Positions 26,698-36,291 of a stretch of 64,000 nucleotides of DNA are shown here, one piece after another. Position 1 is the stretch's first letter. Every line of letters starts with the position of its first letter. The translations under genes and the position numbers were made by a program. The DNA lies in the NCBI RefSeq assembly GCF_026967475.1, contig NZ_CP114058.1, positions 3,782,001-3,846,000 of the forward strand. The letters are read 5' to 3'. The DNA is from Rouxiella chamberiensis. Lineage in GTDB: Bacteria > Pseudomonadota > Gammaproteobacteria > Enterobacterales > Enterobacteriaceae. The notes beneath the pieces were generated by a model that saw only the letters and a program-made list of their open reading frames with translations, had not been told where the DNA came from and ran no database searches.

Positions 26698-27612
26698 ATG
26701 CAAAAGTTTGATACCAAGACCTTTCAGGGCCTGATCCTGACGCTTCAGGATTACTGGGCACAACAGGGCTGTACAATCGTTCAGCCATTGGATATGGAAG
26801 TCGGCGCGGGAACTTCCCACCCGATGACCAGCCTGCGCGCGCTGGGGCCGGAGCCGTTTGCTGCCGCCTACGTGCAGCCTTCGCGTCGTCCGACCGACGG
26901 TCGCTACGGCGAAAACCCCAACCGCCTGCAGCACTATTATCAGTTCCAGGTAATGATCAAACCGTCGCCGGACAACATTCAGGAGCTGTACCTCGGCTCG
27001 CTGAAAGAGCTGGGCCTGGATCCTACCGTTCACGATATCCGCTTCGTTGAAGATAACTGGGAAAACCCGACGCTGGGTGCCTGGGGTCTCGGCTGGGAAG
27101 TGTGGCTAAACGGCATGGAAGTTACCCAGTTCACCTATTTCCAGCAGGTGGGCGGCCTTGAGTGCAAGCCGGTTACCGGCGAAATTACCTACGGTCTCGA
27201 GCGTCTGGCGATGTACATCCAGGGCGTCGACAGCGTTTATGACCTGGTGTGGAGCGACGGTCCGCTGGGTAAAACGACCTACGGCGACGTGTTCCACCAG
27301 AACGAAGTGGAGCAATCCACCTATAACTTCGAATACGCCGACGTCGAATTCCTGTTCCACAGTTTTGAACAGCACGAGAAAGAAGCGCAAAAGCTGCTGG
27401 CACTCGACAACCCGCTGGCACTGCCTGCCTACGAGCGTATTTTGAAAGCGGCGCACTGCTTTAACCTGCTGGACGCGCGTAAAGCTATCTCCGTGACCGA
27501 ACGTCAGCGCTATATTCTGCGCATCCGCACCCTGACCAAAGGGGTAGCCGAGGCCTATTACGCTTCCCGCGAGGCGCTGGGCTTCCCGATGTGCAAAAAG
27601 AACGAGAAGTGA
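26698..27612 (+). CDS. glyQ: Glycyl-tRNA synthetase alpha subunit
   Basis: GlyQ carries the class II catalytic site that activates glycine and charges tRNA-Gly in the alpha2-beta2 enzyme of the cytoplasm. From the ATG at 26698 ([20 protein letters not shown]) the product is 304 residues, as in E. coli; an upstream in-frame start would add 22 unrelated residues. The motif [19 protein letters not shown] and the [20 protein letters not shown] block are essentially invariant in the family. glyS follows after nine bases. Confidence 0.98.
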   Translation: MQKFDTKTFQGLILTLQDYWAQQGCTIVQPLDMEVGAGTSHPMTSLRALGPEPFAAAYVQPSRRPTDGRYGENPNRLQHYYQFQVMIKPSPDNIQELYLGSLKELGLDPTVHDIRFVEDNWENPTLGAWGLGWEVWLNGMEVTQFTYFQQVGGLECKPVTGEITYGLERLAMYIQGVDSVYDLVWSDGPLGKTTYGDVFHQNEVEQSTYNFEYADVEFLFHSFEQHEKEAQKLLALDNPLALPAYERILKAAHCFNLLDARKAISVTERQRYILRIRTLTKGVAEAYYASREALGFPMCKKNEK

Positions 27613-27621
27613 GAAACAGTG

Positions 27622-29691
27622 ATGACTGAAAAAACATTTCTGGTGGAAATCGGCACGGAAGAGCTGCCACCAAAGGCGCTGCGTAGCCTTGCCGAATCTT
27701 TTGCCGCCAATCTGACCGCCGAACTGGATGCAGCCAATCTGGCGCACGGTGCGGTGGAGTGGTTTGCCGCGCCGCGTCGTCTGGCGGTGAAAATTGCCGG
27801 CCTCAGCGCGGCTCAGGCCGATCGCGAAGTCGAAAAACGCGGTCCGGCCATTGCCCAGGCGTTTGACGCCGAAGGCAAGGCGACCAAGGCGGCCGAAGGC
27901 TGGGCGCGCGGATGCGGCATTACCGTCGATCAGGCCGAGCGCCTGACCAGCGATAAAGGCGAATGGCTGGTGTATCGCGCCCATGTCAAAGGCGAAAGCG
28001 CGCAGGCGCTGCTGCCGACCATGATTGCGACTTCCCTGCAAAAGCTGCCGATTCCAAAACTGATGCGCTGGGGCGATTCCGACGTGCAGTTTGTGCGTCC
28101 GGTGCATACCGTAACCCTTTTGCTGGGCGACGAACTGATCCCGGGCACGATCCTCGGCATCGATTCTGCGCGTACCGTTCGCGGCCACCGTTTCATGGGC
28201 GAGCCGGAACTGACGCTGGACAACGCCGATCAGTATCCGCAGATCCTGCTTGAGCGCGGCAAGGTCATTGCCGACTACGAACAGCGTAAAGCCGTTATCA
28301 GGCAGAATGCCGAGAAAGCGGCGGCCGAAATTGGCGGTGTCGCCGATCTTGGCGAAAGCCTGCTGGAAGAGGTCACCTCGCTGGTCGAATGGCCGGTCGT
28401 GCTGACTGCCAAGTTCGAAGAAAAATTCCTGGCAGTACCGGCGGAAGCGCTGGTGTACACCATGAAGGGCGACCAGAAGTATTTCCCGGTGTACGACGCC
28501 GCGGGCAAGCTGCTGCCTCACTTTATCTTCGTCGCCAACGTCGAGTCGAAAGATCCGCAGCAGATAATCTCCGGTAACGAGAAGGTCGTGCGTCCGCGTC
28601 TGGCCGATGCCGAATTCTTCTTCAATACCGATCGCAAGAAACGTCTTGAAGATAACCTGCCGCGCCTCGAAACCGTGCTGTTCCAGAAGCAATTGGGAAC
28701 GCTGCGTGACAAGACCGACCGCATTCAGGCGCTGTCTGGCTGGGTTGCCGATAAAATCGGTGCCGACGTCGAGAATGCCAAACGCGCGGGGCTGCTGTCC
28801 AAGTGTGACCTGATGACCAACATGGTCTTCGAATTCACCGACACGCAGGGCGTGATGGGCATGCACTATGCGCGTCATGACGGCGAAGCCGAAGAAGTTG
28901 CGGTTGCGTTGAACGAACAGTATCAACCGCGCTTTGCAGGTGACCAGCTGCCTGAGTCTCAGGTTGCCTGTGCGCTGGCAATTGCCGACAAAATGGATAC
29001 GCTGGCCGGTATTTTCGGCATCGGACAACATCCGAAGGGCGATAAAGACCCGTTTGCACTGCGTCGTGCGGCGCTGGGCGTGCTGCGCATCATCGTCGAG
29101 AAAAACCTGCCGCTGGATCTGCAAACCCTGACCGAAGAAGCGGTGCGTTTGTACGGCGACAAGCTGACCAACGCGAACGTCGTCGATGACGTGGTTGATT
29201 TCATGCTCGGTCGTTTCCGCGCCTGGTATCAGGAAGAAGGTCACGCGGTTGACACCATTCAGGCCGTGCTGGCGCGTCGTCCGACCAAACCGGCCGACTT
29301 CGATGCCCGCGTCAAGGCAGTCAGTCACTTCCGTACGCTGGAAGCGGCGGCTACGCTGGCTGCGGCCAACAAGCGCGTGTCGAACATTCTGGCCAAGTCG
29401 ACCGAAGCCCTGTACGACCAGGTTCACGCCTCCGTGCTGAAAGAGCCGTCCGAAGTGAAACTGGCGACCCATGTGGTGGTGCTGCGTGACAAGCTGGAAC
29501 CGCTGTTTGCCGCCGGTCAGTATCAGGAAGCGCTGGTGGAACTGGCCGCGCTGCGCGAGCCGGTCGATGCCTTCTTCGATGGCGTTATGGTCATGGCGGA
29601 AGACGAAGCGGTGCGCATCAACCGTCTGACGCTGCTGAGCAAGCTGCGCGAGCTGTTCCTGCAAGTCGCGGATATTTCCGTCCTGCAGTAA
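27622..29691 (+). CDS. glyS: Glycyl-tRNA synthetase beta subunit
   Basis: GlyS binds tRNA-Gly and is needed for activity of the bacterial tetrameric glycyl-tRNA synthetase. The 689-residue product starts [20 protein letters not shown] at the ATG 27622 (the GTG three bases earlier is not needed) and contains the [27 protein letters not shown] and [20 protein letters not shown] blocks of the family. The C-terminal anticodon-binding-like domain is complete. A terminator follows at 29707. The large open frame on the opposite strand here is a base-composition shadow. Confidence 0.98.
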   Translation: MTEKTFLVEIGTEELPPKALRSLAESFAANLTAELDAANLAHGAVEWFAAPRRLAVKIAGLSAAQADREVEKRGPAIAQAFDAEGKATKAAEGWARGCGITVDQAERLTSDKGEWLVYRAHVKGESAQALLPTMIATSLQKLPIPKLMRWGDSDVQFVRPVHTVTLLLGDELIPGTILGIDSARTVRGHRFMGEPELTLDNADQYPQILLERGKVIADYEQRKAVIRQNAEKAAAEIGGVADLGESLLEEVTSLVEWPVVLTAKFEEKFLAVPAEALVYTMKGDQKYFPVYDAAGKLLPHFIFVANVESKDPQQIISGNEKVVRPRLADAEFFFNTDRKKRLEDNLPRLETVLFQKQLGTLRDKTDRIQALSGWVADKIGADVENAKRAGLLSKCDLMTNMVFEFTDTQGVMGMHYARHDGEAEEVAVALNEQYQPRFAGDQLPESQVACALAIADKMDTLAGIFGIGQHPKGDKDPFALRRAALGVLRIIVEKNLPLDLQTLTEEAVRLYGDKLTNANVVDDVVDFMLGRFRAWYQEEGHAVDTIQAVLARRPTKPADFDARVKAVSHFRTLEAAATLAAANKRVSNILAKSTEALYDQVHASVLKEPSEVKLATHVVVLRDKLEPLFAAGQYQEALVELAALREPVDAFFDGVMVMAEDEAVRINRLTLLSKLRELFLQVADISVLQ

Positions 29692-29706
29692 TCTCTCCAG
29701 GATAAT

Positions 29707-29745
29707 AAAACCGGTTCCGGCCTCGCGCCCGAGCCGGTTTTTTTT
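29707..29745 (+). terminator. Intrinsic terminator of glyQS
   Basis: AAACCGG at 29708-29714 can pair with CCGGTTT at 29734-29740, with an inner CCGGCCTCG/CGAGCCGG hairpin, followed by a run of eight T. It lies 15 bases after the glyS stop. Confidence 0.85.
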
Positions 29746-29796
29746 GCCTGCTACCCTTAAGGGAGATGAAATAAAAAGAATAAACAGGACACTTCC

Positions 29797-30987
29797 ATGA
29801 AAAAACCAGGTAATCACTCCGCGCTCGGCATGCGGACACTCGCCGTTCACGGCGGTCATCGGCCCGACACGCAAAGCGGCGCAATTTCTCCTCCTATCGT
29901 TGCAACCTCTTCCTTCTCCTACGGCGATTTCGACAGCGGTGCGCGACGTTTTAGCGGCGAAGATCCGGGCTATATGTACAGCCGTTTCGGCAATCCCACC
30001 GTCACGGCGTTTGAAGAAAGAATGGCGGTGCTCGAAGCAGCCGAAACGGCCGTAGCCTGCGCGAGCGGCATGGCGGCGGTGAGTGCCACGCTGTTTGCGC
30101 TGCTGAAAAGCGGCGACGAAGTTATCCACATTGGCGCGTTGTACGGCGGCACGGAAGGCGTTATCCGCAATCTGTTGCCACGCTACGGCATTAAACCGGT
30201 GTTCGTTGCCTCGCTCGATGCACTAAAAGACGCCTTTACCGCCCATACCAAAATGGTGTTTGTCGAAACGCCTGCCAATCCGGTAATGGGTATCGTGTCT
30301 TTACAGGAGGTCGCGCGGTTGTCACGCGAAGCGGGTGCCGTCAGCGTGGTCGACAACACCTTCGCGACGCCTTACCTCACTCAGCCTTTAACGCTGGGTA
30401 TCGATGTCGTGCTGCATTCGGCAACCAAATATATCAGCGGACACGGCGATGCTACCGGCGGTGTGGTTGCCGGAAGGCGCGAAGTGATCGACCCTATCCG
30501 TACACTGTGCCTCAAGCAGTTTGGCGGCTGCCTCAGTCCGTTCGAGGCGGCGCTGATGACGCGCGGGCTTAAAACCCTGCCGCTGCGGGTTGAAGCCTGC
30601 TCGCATAGCGCACAGAAGATTGCCGATTACCTCAGCGACCATCCGGCGATTGCCAACGTCTATTATCCGGGGCTGAAAACGCACGCCGGTCACGCGATAG
30701 CCCGTGAGCAAATGAGGCTGTTTGGCGGCATCATGGCGGTGGAACTCAAGGGCGGCAAAGATGCGGCGCGCCATTTCCTCGACCATTTGACGCTGGTCAC
30801 GCAGGCCGTTTCACTGGGCGATACCGACTCGCTGGCCTGTCACCCTGCGACCACGACCCACAGCGCCGTGGCGGAGAAAATTCGCCTCGAAAGCGGCATT
30901 ACGGACGGTCTGGTGCGAATTAGTATTGGTATCGAAGACACCGAGGATCTCATTGCTGATTTTAAACAAGCACTTGCAGATTTATAG
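29797..30987 (+). CDS. Cys/Met-metabolism PLP enzyme, methionine gamma-lyase-like
   Basis: The 396-residue cytoplasmic enzyme belongs to the PLP-dependent trans-sulfuration family (cystathionine gamma-synthase, beta/gamma-lyases, methionine gamma-lyase). Conserved features: YMYSRFGNPT (about residue 60), SGMAAVSATLFALLKSGDE, VDNTFATPYLTQPL, and the PLP lysine in HSATKYISGHGD (about residue 210). GARRFSGEDPGY is close to methionine gamma-lyase. However, the loop that carries the active-site Cys in methionine gamma-lyases (LYGCT) reads LYGGT here, so substrate preference is uncertain. It is monocistronic after the glyS terminator. Confidence 0.82.
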   Translation: MKKPGNHSALGMRTLAVHGGHRPDTQSGAISPPIVATSSFSYGDFDSGARRFSGEDPGYMYSRFGNPTVTAFEERMAVLEAAETAVACASGMAAVSATLFALLKSGDEVIHIGALYGGTEGVIRNLLPRYGIKPVFVASLDALKDAFTAHTKMVFVETPANPVMGIVSLQEVARLSREAGAVSVVDNTFATPYLTQPLTLGIDVVLHSATKYISGHGDATGGVVAGRREVIDPIRTLCLKQFGGCLSPFEAALMTRGLKTLPLRVEACSHSAQKIADYLSDHPAIANVYYPGLKTHAGHAIAREQMRLFGGIMAVELKGGKDAARHFLDHLTLVTQAVSLGDTDSLACHPATTTHSAVAEKIRLESGITDGLVRISIGIEDTEDLIADFKQALADL

Positions 30988-31307
30988 AACAGTTTTGGGC
31001 GGCTTTTTAGTCAAAATAGCGTGATTTCGCGATCGGTTTTTCCCTTTTTGATCCGCGAAATTTCAAAAAAATAAATCGATCGCCTACGGCGATAACACGC
31101 AGCGGGCAAGGTTGCCCGCTGCCGGAAAACCCTTTTTTCTCCGAAGGTGAAGAACATCACGATTTTTATCTTTTGACAGCAGGAAAGGGTTCCGCGAAAT
31201 TTGGCGCATTCTCTTTGCTGTATCCTAAGCACACAGGATGTTTTATTCTACTAAGCTACTCTCAGGGTAATAGCACCTAATAAGAATATTGAATCAGGAG
31301 TCAGGAC
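30988..31307 (+). other. Intergenic region with several repeats upstream of yiaF
   Basis: This 320-base spacer has no convincing gene. It contains a near-perfect inverted repeat (31024-31061), a GC-rich hairpin CAGCGGGCAA/TTGCCCGCTG (31100-31121), and a second copy of CCGCGAAATTT at about 31191. TTGACA at 31173-31178 is a candidate -35 for yiaF. The first hairpin may end the transcript of the upstream PLP enzyme. Confidence 0.55.
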
Positions 31308-32024
31308 ATGGCTGTAGGGATCAGGAGCAGGACATTCGCGCGCTGGCTGGCGCCTGTAGTGGCATTACTGGTAGTTTTCCAACTGACGGGCTGTGGCGAC
31401 AAAGAGCCGGATCAACGGAAAGCCTTCATCGACTATCTGCAAAATACCGTAATGCGCAGCGGGCAGAATCTGCCGACGCTGAGCGAAGATCAAAAACAGA
31501 AATTCGGCAATTACGCCAATGATTACACCATCATTCTGACCTTCTCGCGTCAGCTTAAACAATCCGTCGACAACAGCCTGGCACCTGCCGTGAATACCAT
31601 TGCGCAGATCCGCGTTCCGCAGGATTACCTGCAGCAGAAAGGCGCGCTCGAGCAGGCGGCCGGTACGCTGACCACCCTTTCGCAGCAGATTCAGACGGCC
31701 AAGGCCACCGCCGATACGGCACAGGCCGCGCTCAAGCAGCCCGACGATCTCAAGGCCGTATATAACCGCGTTTACGCCCAGGACGTGACGCAGCCTGCCA
31801 ATGCGCTGATTCCGGTGGTTCCGGCGCTCGCAAGCTTTACGCAGGATATTATCGGCGTGGGTGATTTCCTCGGCCAGCAGGGCACTCAGGTCGGTTTCGC
31901 CAACGGTGGCGTCCAGTTTCCGACCCAGCAGCAGGTCACCCAATACAACGCGATGATGACCGGTCTGCTCGGCAAGCAGCAGGCGATGGTCGATGCGCAG
32001 AAAATCATTGCCGGCAATTTTTAA
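31308..32024 (+). CDS. yiaF: DUF3053 lipoprotein YiaF
   Basis: The 238-residue product matches E. coli YiaF along its length: DQRKAFIDYLQNTVMRSGQ, LPTLSEDQKQKFG, IRVPQDYLQQKG and QQGTQVGFANGGVQFPT. The signal peptide ends in lipobox LTGC (Cys near residue 28), so it is a lipoprotein; Gly after the Cys predicts the outer membrane by the +2 rule. Function is unknown. The start follows AGGAGTCAGGAC. It is followed by its own terminator. Confidence 0.92.
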   Translation: MAVGIRSRTFARWLAPVVALLVVFQLTGCGDKEPDQRKAFIDYLQNTVMRSGQNLPTLSEDQKQKFGNYANDYTIILTFSRQLKQSVDNSLAPAVNTIAQIRVPQDYLQQKGALEQAAGTLTTLSQQIQTAKATADTAQAALKQPDDLKAVYNRVYAQDVTQPANALIPVVPALASFTQDIIGVGDFLGQQGTQVGFANGGVQFPTQQQVTQYNAMMTGLLGKQQAMVDAQKIIAGNF

Positions 32025-32075
32025 TAATCCCCCGAGTAATGGGTAATTAATTGAAAATCGGGTGATTTAAATCAA

Positions 32076-32105
32076 AAAACCACGTCATCGGGCGTGGTTT
32101 TTTTT
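32076..32105 (+). terminator. Intrinsic terminator of yiaF
   Basis: AAACCACG (32077-32084) and CGTGGTTT (32093-32100) form a perfect stem with an 8-base loop, followed by a T tract to 32105. Confidence 0.85.
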
Positions 32106-32239
32106 CAGTAGAATGGCAGGATTAATAAAAGCTCACAATTTAGAGATGCACGCAGAGGGCGTAATACATTAGTTTTTATGTCACTCGACTGTTTTAAATT
32201 TGTGAAAATGTAGCCTCATACTCAAAGGAAGTGTTTTTT

Positions 32240-33027
32240 ATGAAACGTCACATGATGACTTTGCTGGCCGCGCTGATTGCCGCTCCGGGTCTGGCCTCTG
32301 CCGCAGACAGCAGCGCCACCTTTACTGACGCCCAGCAGCAGGCAATCGGCAAGATTGCTTCCGACTATATCGTCGCTCACCCTGAAGTGCTGGTGCAGGC
32401 GAGTCAGAAACTGCAGGCGCAGCAACAGCAGCAACAGGCATCCGAGGCGCTGAACGCCGTGCTGGCCAATGCTCCGGCGCTGCTCCAGGACAAAGACACC
32501 CCTTCCTACGGCCCGAAAGACGCGAAAGTGGCGTTTGTCGAATTCTTCGATTATCAGTGCATGTACTGTAGCCGCATGGCGCCGCTGGTCGAGCAGACCG
32601 TGAAAGCCAACCCGAACGTGCGTTTCATCTTCAAGGAATGGCCAATCTTTGGCGATCGCTGGAAAGCCTCGATAACCGCGGCGGAAACCGGTTTGTCTAT
32701 CTGGAAACAGAAGGGCGCGCAGGCTTACCTGGATTACCACAATGCCATTTATGCAACCGGCCACGACGAAGGCAAGCTGACCGACGCCGACATTTCCAGT
32801 GCGGTCGAGAAGGTGCACGGTGCCTTGCCAAGTGATGCGCATCGTCAGGAAACGCACGCCGCGCTGTCTAAAAATGATGATTTGGCGAAATCGCTGGGCT
32901 TCCAGGAACGCCAGGTTTCATCGTAATGCCGGTGAGCGGAGCGAATGCGGGTAATACCACTGTGTTGCCGGGTGCCGTGTCTGCTCAGGATTTGCAGGCC
33001 GCCATCAACAAGGCACAGGGCAAATAA
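32240..33027 (+). pseudogene. DsbA-family thiol oxidoreductase (Com1/ScsC-like), frame broken by one base (probable error)
   Basis: This is a periplasmic thioredoxin-fold protein. The ATG at 32240 follows AAAGGAA at a good distance, and a signal peptide ends near LASAAD. The segment VAFVEFFDYQCMYCSRMAPL holds the redox CxxC motif (CMYC), with a helical N-terminal region rich in Gln before it (QASQKLQAQQQQQQAS), as in trimerising or dimerising ScsC/Com1-type proteins. The frame is lost at about 32903 (LGFQ); one extra G gives LGFQGTPGFIVMPVSG, with the conserved cis-Pro (T-P), and a stop at 33027, 262 residues in all. Likely a disulfide isomerase or oxidase. Confidence 0.85.
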
Positions 33028-33085
33028 GCGTCATATCACGCCATGCAGAGCCCGTCCGGGCTCTGCATTCCTCACCTCGAAGACT

Positions 33086-33451
33086 TTACTGGTTGGTTTT
33101 ATCGGCTGCGCCGGTTGCCATCGTTTTTGTGCAGTTTGTGAGGCTTTCACCGGCAAAGGTTTTTTGCTGGGTGCTCAAAGACTGATAGCGCTGCGCCGAA
33201 GCTTTCGCCAGATCTTCGTCAAATTTTACCGGGTCGACAGAGTAAGAGCTGTTTTGATTGCTGATAACGGCCTGGATTCGTTTGATTAATTCGCCATCGT
33301 CGACCGGTGTGTTGCCCAGCTGGGCGACGGCCGCACAGGTCGCTGCGTCATAATCCGGTTGATGGGCGGGTGTACGATTAAACCACCAGACAGCCAGTCC
33401 AATGATAACGACGATAATGATCACGGTTGAAGGCATTGCTTTTTTCATCAC
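33086..33451 (-). CDS. Small membrane-anchored protein of unknown function
   Basis: I do not recognise this 121-residue protein. It starts MMKKAMPSTVIIIVVIIG with one hydrophobic span (residues 8-23), which may be a signal anchor, then a polar domain with two Cys (TCAAVAQ near residue 39 and TNCTKT near residue 108) that could form a disulfide in the periplasm. A purine-rich stretch (AGAG then TCTGTG on the minus strand) precedes the start; the second Met at 33448 is equally possible. It converges with the thiol oxidoreductase gene, 59 bases away, which would suit a disulfide-bearing substrate, but this is a guess. Confidence 0.7.
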   Translation of the reverse strand: MMKKAMPSTVIIIVVIIGLAVWWFNRTPAHQPDYDAATCAAVAQLGNTPVDDGELIKRIQAVISNQNSSYSVDPVKFDEDLAKASAQRYQSLSTQQKTFAGESLTNCTKTMATGAADKTNQ

Positions 33452-33590
33452 AGAGACTCTTTTTAAAAATGGAGTTTATGGGTGAACTCGTTATTTACTT
33501 TCATTTAACATTATAGACGTTATCTGCCGACACATATGTTTACCGGAATAATCATTTATATTCATTTCAAAGGGCTTGTTAGTCCCTGTA

Positions 33591-34480
33591 TTAATATTTT
33601 TTCTGCTGATAATGTAACAGTATATTCATGAGTGTCTGTTGCTGCGGCGTAGCCGCTAATTTCACAAAGGTGGGGAAATAGATATTTGGCGCAGGATAAA
33701 TATCGACAATATGGCAGGCTTCCGTGATATGTGGCGGCACTTCGGACATCGGCATCATCGACGCCGCCGCAATACCCGAGGCTATCAACTCGCACACCAT
33801 TCGCGGTTCGTTGGCAGAGATGATAACGTTGGGCCGAACGCCCAGCCTTAACAGCTGATTGTGGATGAAATCGAATGTTCCTTCGCCATTGATTCTCTTG
33901 ATTAAGATAAGCGGCAGTTGCCCGAGTTCCGCCAGCAGAATCTGGTCTTTCGGCGGCGTCGGCAGCAGTTTTTTCGAGATAACCGCGACCGCCTTCACCG
34001 GCTGCATACTGACGCATTCATAGCTTCCGGCAGCATCGGGTTGCTGGAATAGCCCGATATCTATACGTTTTTTTCAAGCATGGTCTCAAGCGTGCTTGAG
34101 TCGGCCACAACTGTTTCGATTTTCGCCCCTTCCAGCTGCTGATAAATTTCTGCCACCAGCGGACTGAAATAACGTTGGAAAAGGTAGGAAATGCCGATCC
34201 TTACTACGGTTTTTCTGTTAGTGGCGACGAGCAGGGCTTCGCTGCGGGCCTCTTCCACGTTGCGTAAAATGTCCGTCGCGCGCAGATAGAACACCATGCC
34301 CGCTTCAGTGGTCGCAATGCCGGTGCCGTTGCGTGATACCAGCGCCGTACCAATCTCGTCTTCCAGCTCCTGAAGCCGTTTGCTCAACGGCGGCTGGGAG
34401 ATATTGAGCAGACGAGCCGCCTTGCTGATTGACCCCTGTTCGACAATAACGCAAAAATAGCGCAATCGTTTTAAATCCAT
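33591..34480 (-). pseudogene. LysR-type transcriptional regulator, frame broken by one base (probable error)
   Basis: The N terminus MDLKRLRYFCVIVEQGSISK with AARLLNISQPPLSKRLQELE is the LysR winged helix-turn-helix. The frame ends after TMLEKNV at the seven-T run 34067-34074; one more base gives LEKKRIDIGLFQQPD and continues through the effector domain (VRPNVIISANEPRMVCELIA) to 33591, 296 residues in total, the standard size. It is transcribed divergently from the UbiD-family decarboxylase gene, with a T-N11-A-type box between them, so it is the likely regulator of that operon, responding to an aromatic or shikimate-type inducer. Confidence 0.87.
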
Positions 34481-34545
34481 ACAAAACCTTTATTCCTGTT
34501 ATTGTCTATAATTGAAGGTTGCCTGTAAATAATGATAATGACGAC

Positions 34546-34558
34546 CGCTAAATTAGCG
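34546..34558. promoter_or_regulatory. Perfect palindrome in the LysR-decarboxylase intergenic region
   Basis: CGCTAAATTAGCG is a 13-base perfect palindrome lying between the divergent regulator and operon. It may be part of the regulator's recognition region; no consensus is known to me for it. Confidence 0.4.
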
Positions 34559-34588
34559 AACGCATGCCTCAAGCATTATTAATCCAAC

Positions 34589-34606
34589 ATACTACCTTTA
34601 TGGTAT
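34589..34606. promoter_or_regulatory. LysR-type box (ATAC-N10-GTAT)
   Basis: ATACTACCTTTATGGTAT is an interrupted dyad of the LysR type, located 110 bases upstream of the decarboxylase start and 109 bases from the regulator start. It is a good candidate for the recognition site of the adjacent LysR protein. Confidence 0.5.
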
Positions 34607-34715
34607 AGGTCGCCATCGTTAAAGAGTATTCCCCCTTAAATAGATTTATTACTAGGCTTAACCTTTCATAAAAAATATATGACGCCGAGTAACCTCTCCT
34701 TTTAAGGACGAAACC

Positions 34716-36209
34716 ATGATTAAATCCTCACTTGAAAAAGGGTCAGTGTATGACCTGCGCTCTGCCCTTGCGCTTCTTGAACGCTACCCTGACGAACTCA
34801 TCACAACCGATGTCGAAGCCGATCCCAGCGCCGAGATCTCGGGTGTTTATCGTTACATTGGTGCGCGCGGCACGGTAATGCGCCCGACAAAGCTTGGACC
34901 GGCCATGATCTTCAACAAGGTCAAAGGGTTTCGCGATGTTCGCGTACTGATTGGTCTGCTGGCTTCCCGTCAACGCGTGGCGCGCCTGCTGGGTGCGCCG
35001 GTCGACAAGCTGGGTTTTCTGCTGAAAGACTCCGTGAACAATCCGATTCCGCCCGTGGTGATTTCAGCCGACAAAGCCGTGTGCCAGGAGGTGGTGCACC
35101 GCGCAACGGACAAGGATTTCGATATTCGCACGCTGCTTCCTGCGCCGACCAATACCGAAGAAGATGCCGGTCCGTATTTCACTATGGGAATGTGTTACGC
35201 CTCGGATCCGGACACCGGTGAATCCGACGTCACCATTCACCGTCTCTGCGTGCAAAGCGCCGACGAGATTTCGATGTATTTCGTGCCGGGCCGTCATCTG
35301 GACCAGTTCCGCATGAAAGCCGAAGCCAAAGGTGAAGCGCTGCCGATTTCTATCAGTATCGGCGTCGATCCGGCGATAGAAATCGGTGCCTGTTTCGAGC
35401 CGCCGACCACGCCGCTGGGTTTCGATGAGCTTCAGGTGGCCGGAAGCCTGCGCGACCAGGCCGTTGAGCTGGTTGACTGCGTGTCGGTCAGGGCGCGGGC
35501 GATTGCCAATGCCGAAATCGTTATCGAAGGTGAACTCATCCCCAATTATCGCGTGCGCGAAGACCAGAACACCCACACGGGTAAAGCGATGCCCGAATTT
35601 CCGGGTTATACCGGCGAGGCCAAGCAGGAAGTGCCGGTCATCAAGGTAAAAGCCGTGACGCACCGCAGAAATCCTATTCTGCAAACGGTGATCGGGCCGA
35701 GCGAAGAACACGTCAACATGGCCGGGATCCCGACCGAGGCCAGCATTTTGCAGATGGTCGACAAGGCAATGCCCGGCCGCCTGCTCAACGTCTATGCCCA
35801 TCCCTCCGGCGGCGGTAAATATCTGGCGGTCATGCAGTTCAAGAAGGCGTCGCTGAACGACGAAGGGCGACAGCGTCAGGCTGCGCTGCTGGCGTTTGCC
35901 GCCTTCGGCGAATTGAAACACGTCATTCTGGTTGATGAAGACGTCGATATTTTCGATACCGATGATGTGCTGTGGGCGATGCAGACGCGCTATCAGGGCG
36001 ATGTCAGCACCGTGTTTATTCCGGGCGTACGCTGTCATCCGCTCGACCCGTCGCAAACGCCGGATTTCAATCCGCTGCTGCAAGACACTGGTATTTCGTG
36101 CAAAACCATTTTCGATTGCACGGTGCCTTTCAAACTCAAGGAGCATTTCACGCGTTCGCAGTTCAAGGAGGTCGACGTGAAGCGCTTTGTGCCTGATTAC
36201 CAACCCTGA
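34716..36209 (+). CDS. UbiD-family decarboxylase, AroY-like protocatechuate decarboxylase
   Basis: The 497-residue enzyme is a prenyl-FMN-dependent non-oxidative aryl decarboxylase. It is very close in layout to AroY of Klebsiella (protocatechuate to catechol) and to LpdC/gallate decarboxylases. Diagnostic blocks: SGVYRYIGARGTVMRPTKLG, RTLLPAPTNTEEDAGPYF, DVTIHRLCVQ (Arg of the active site), EIVIEGELIP and KAMPEFPGYTG (the two catalytic Glu), LVDEDVDIFDTDDVLWAM. It begins with AAGGA seven bases before the ATG. No B (UbiX-type) or D subunit is adjacent, so the cofactor must come from a UbiX elsewhere. The next genes encode dehydroshikimate dehydratase and dehydroquinase, which makes protocatechuate the most likely substrate. 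Confidence 0.87.
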   Translation: MIKSSLEKGSVYDLRSALALLERYPDELITTDVEADPSAEISGVYRYIGARGTVMRPTKLGPAMIFNKVKGFRDVRVLIGLLASRQRVARLLGAPVDKLGFLLKDSVNNPIPPVVISADKAVCQEVVHRATDKDFDIRTLLPAPTNTEEDAGPYFTMGMCYASDPDTGESDVTIHRLCVQSADEISMYFVPGRHLDQFRMKAEAKGEALPISISIGVDPAIEIGACFEPPTTPLGFDELQVAGSLRDQAVELVDCVSVRARAIANAEIVIEGELIPNYRVREDQNTHTGKAMPEFPGYTGEAKQEVPVIKVKAVTHRRNPILQTVIGPSEEHVNMAGIPTEASILQMVDKAMPGRLLNVYAHPSGGGKYLAVMQFKKASLNDEGRQRQAALLAFAAFGELKHVILVDEDVDIFDTDDVLWAMQTRYQGDVSTVFIPGVRCHPLDPSQTPDFNPLLQDTGISCKTIFDCTVPFKLKEHFTRSQFKEVDVKRFVPDYQP

Positions 36210-36291
36210 CAGACACGTGGCGGGCGGGCGTTTTTTGACCTCCTCCGCAGGCACTCGTCTATGGTTAACTATTATCACCGGGAGAACGTTA

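Noticed and set aside
27106..30129. A 1007-codon open frame antisense to glyQ, glyS and the PLP enzyme.
   Set aside because: It covers three conserved genes and its product has low-complexity, His/Arg/Gln-rich composition typical of the reverse complement of GC-rich coding sequence.
31011..31232. A 73-codon minus-strand open frame between the PLP enzyme and yiaF.
   Set aside because: Covers repeats and hairpins, with no ribosome site or recognisable features.
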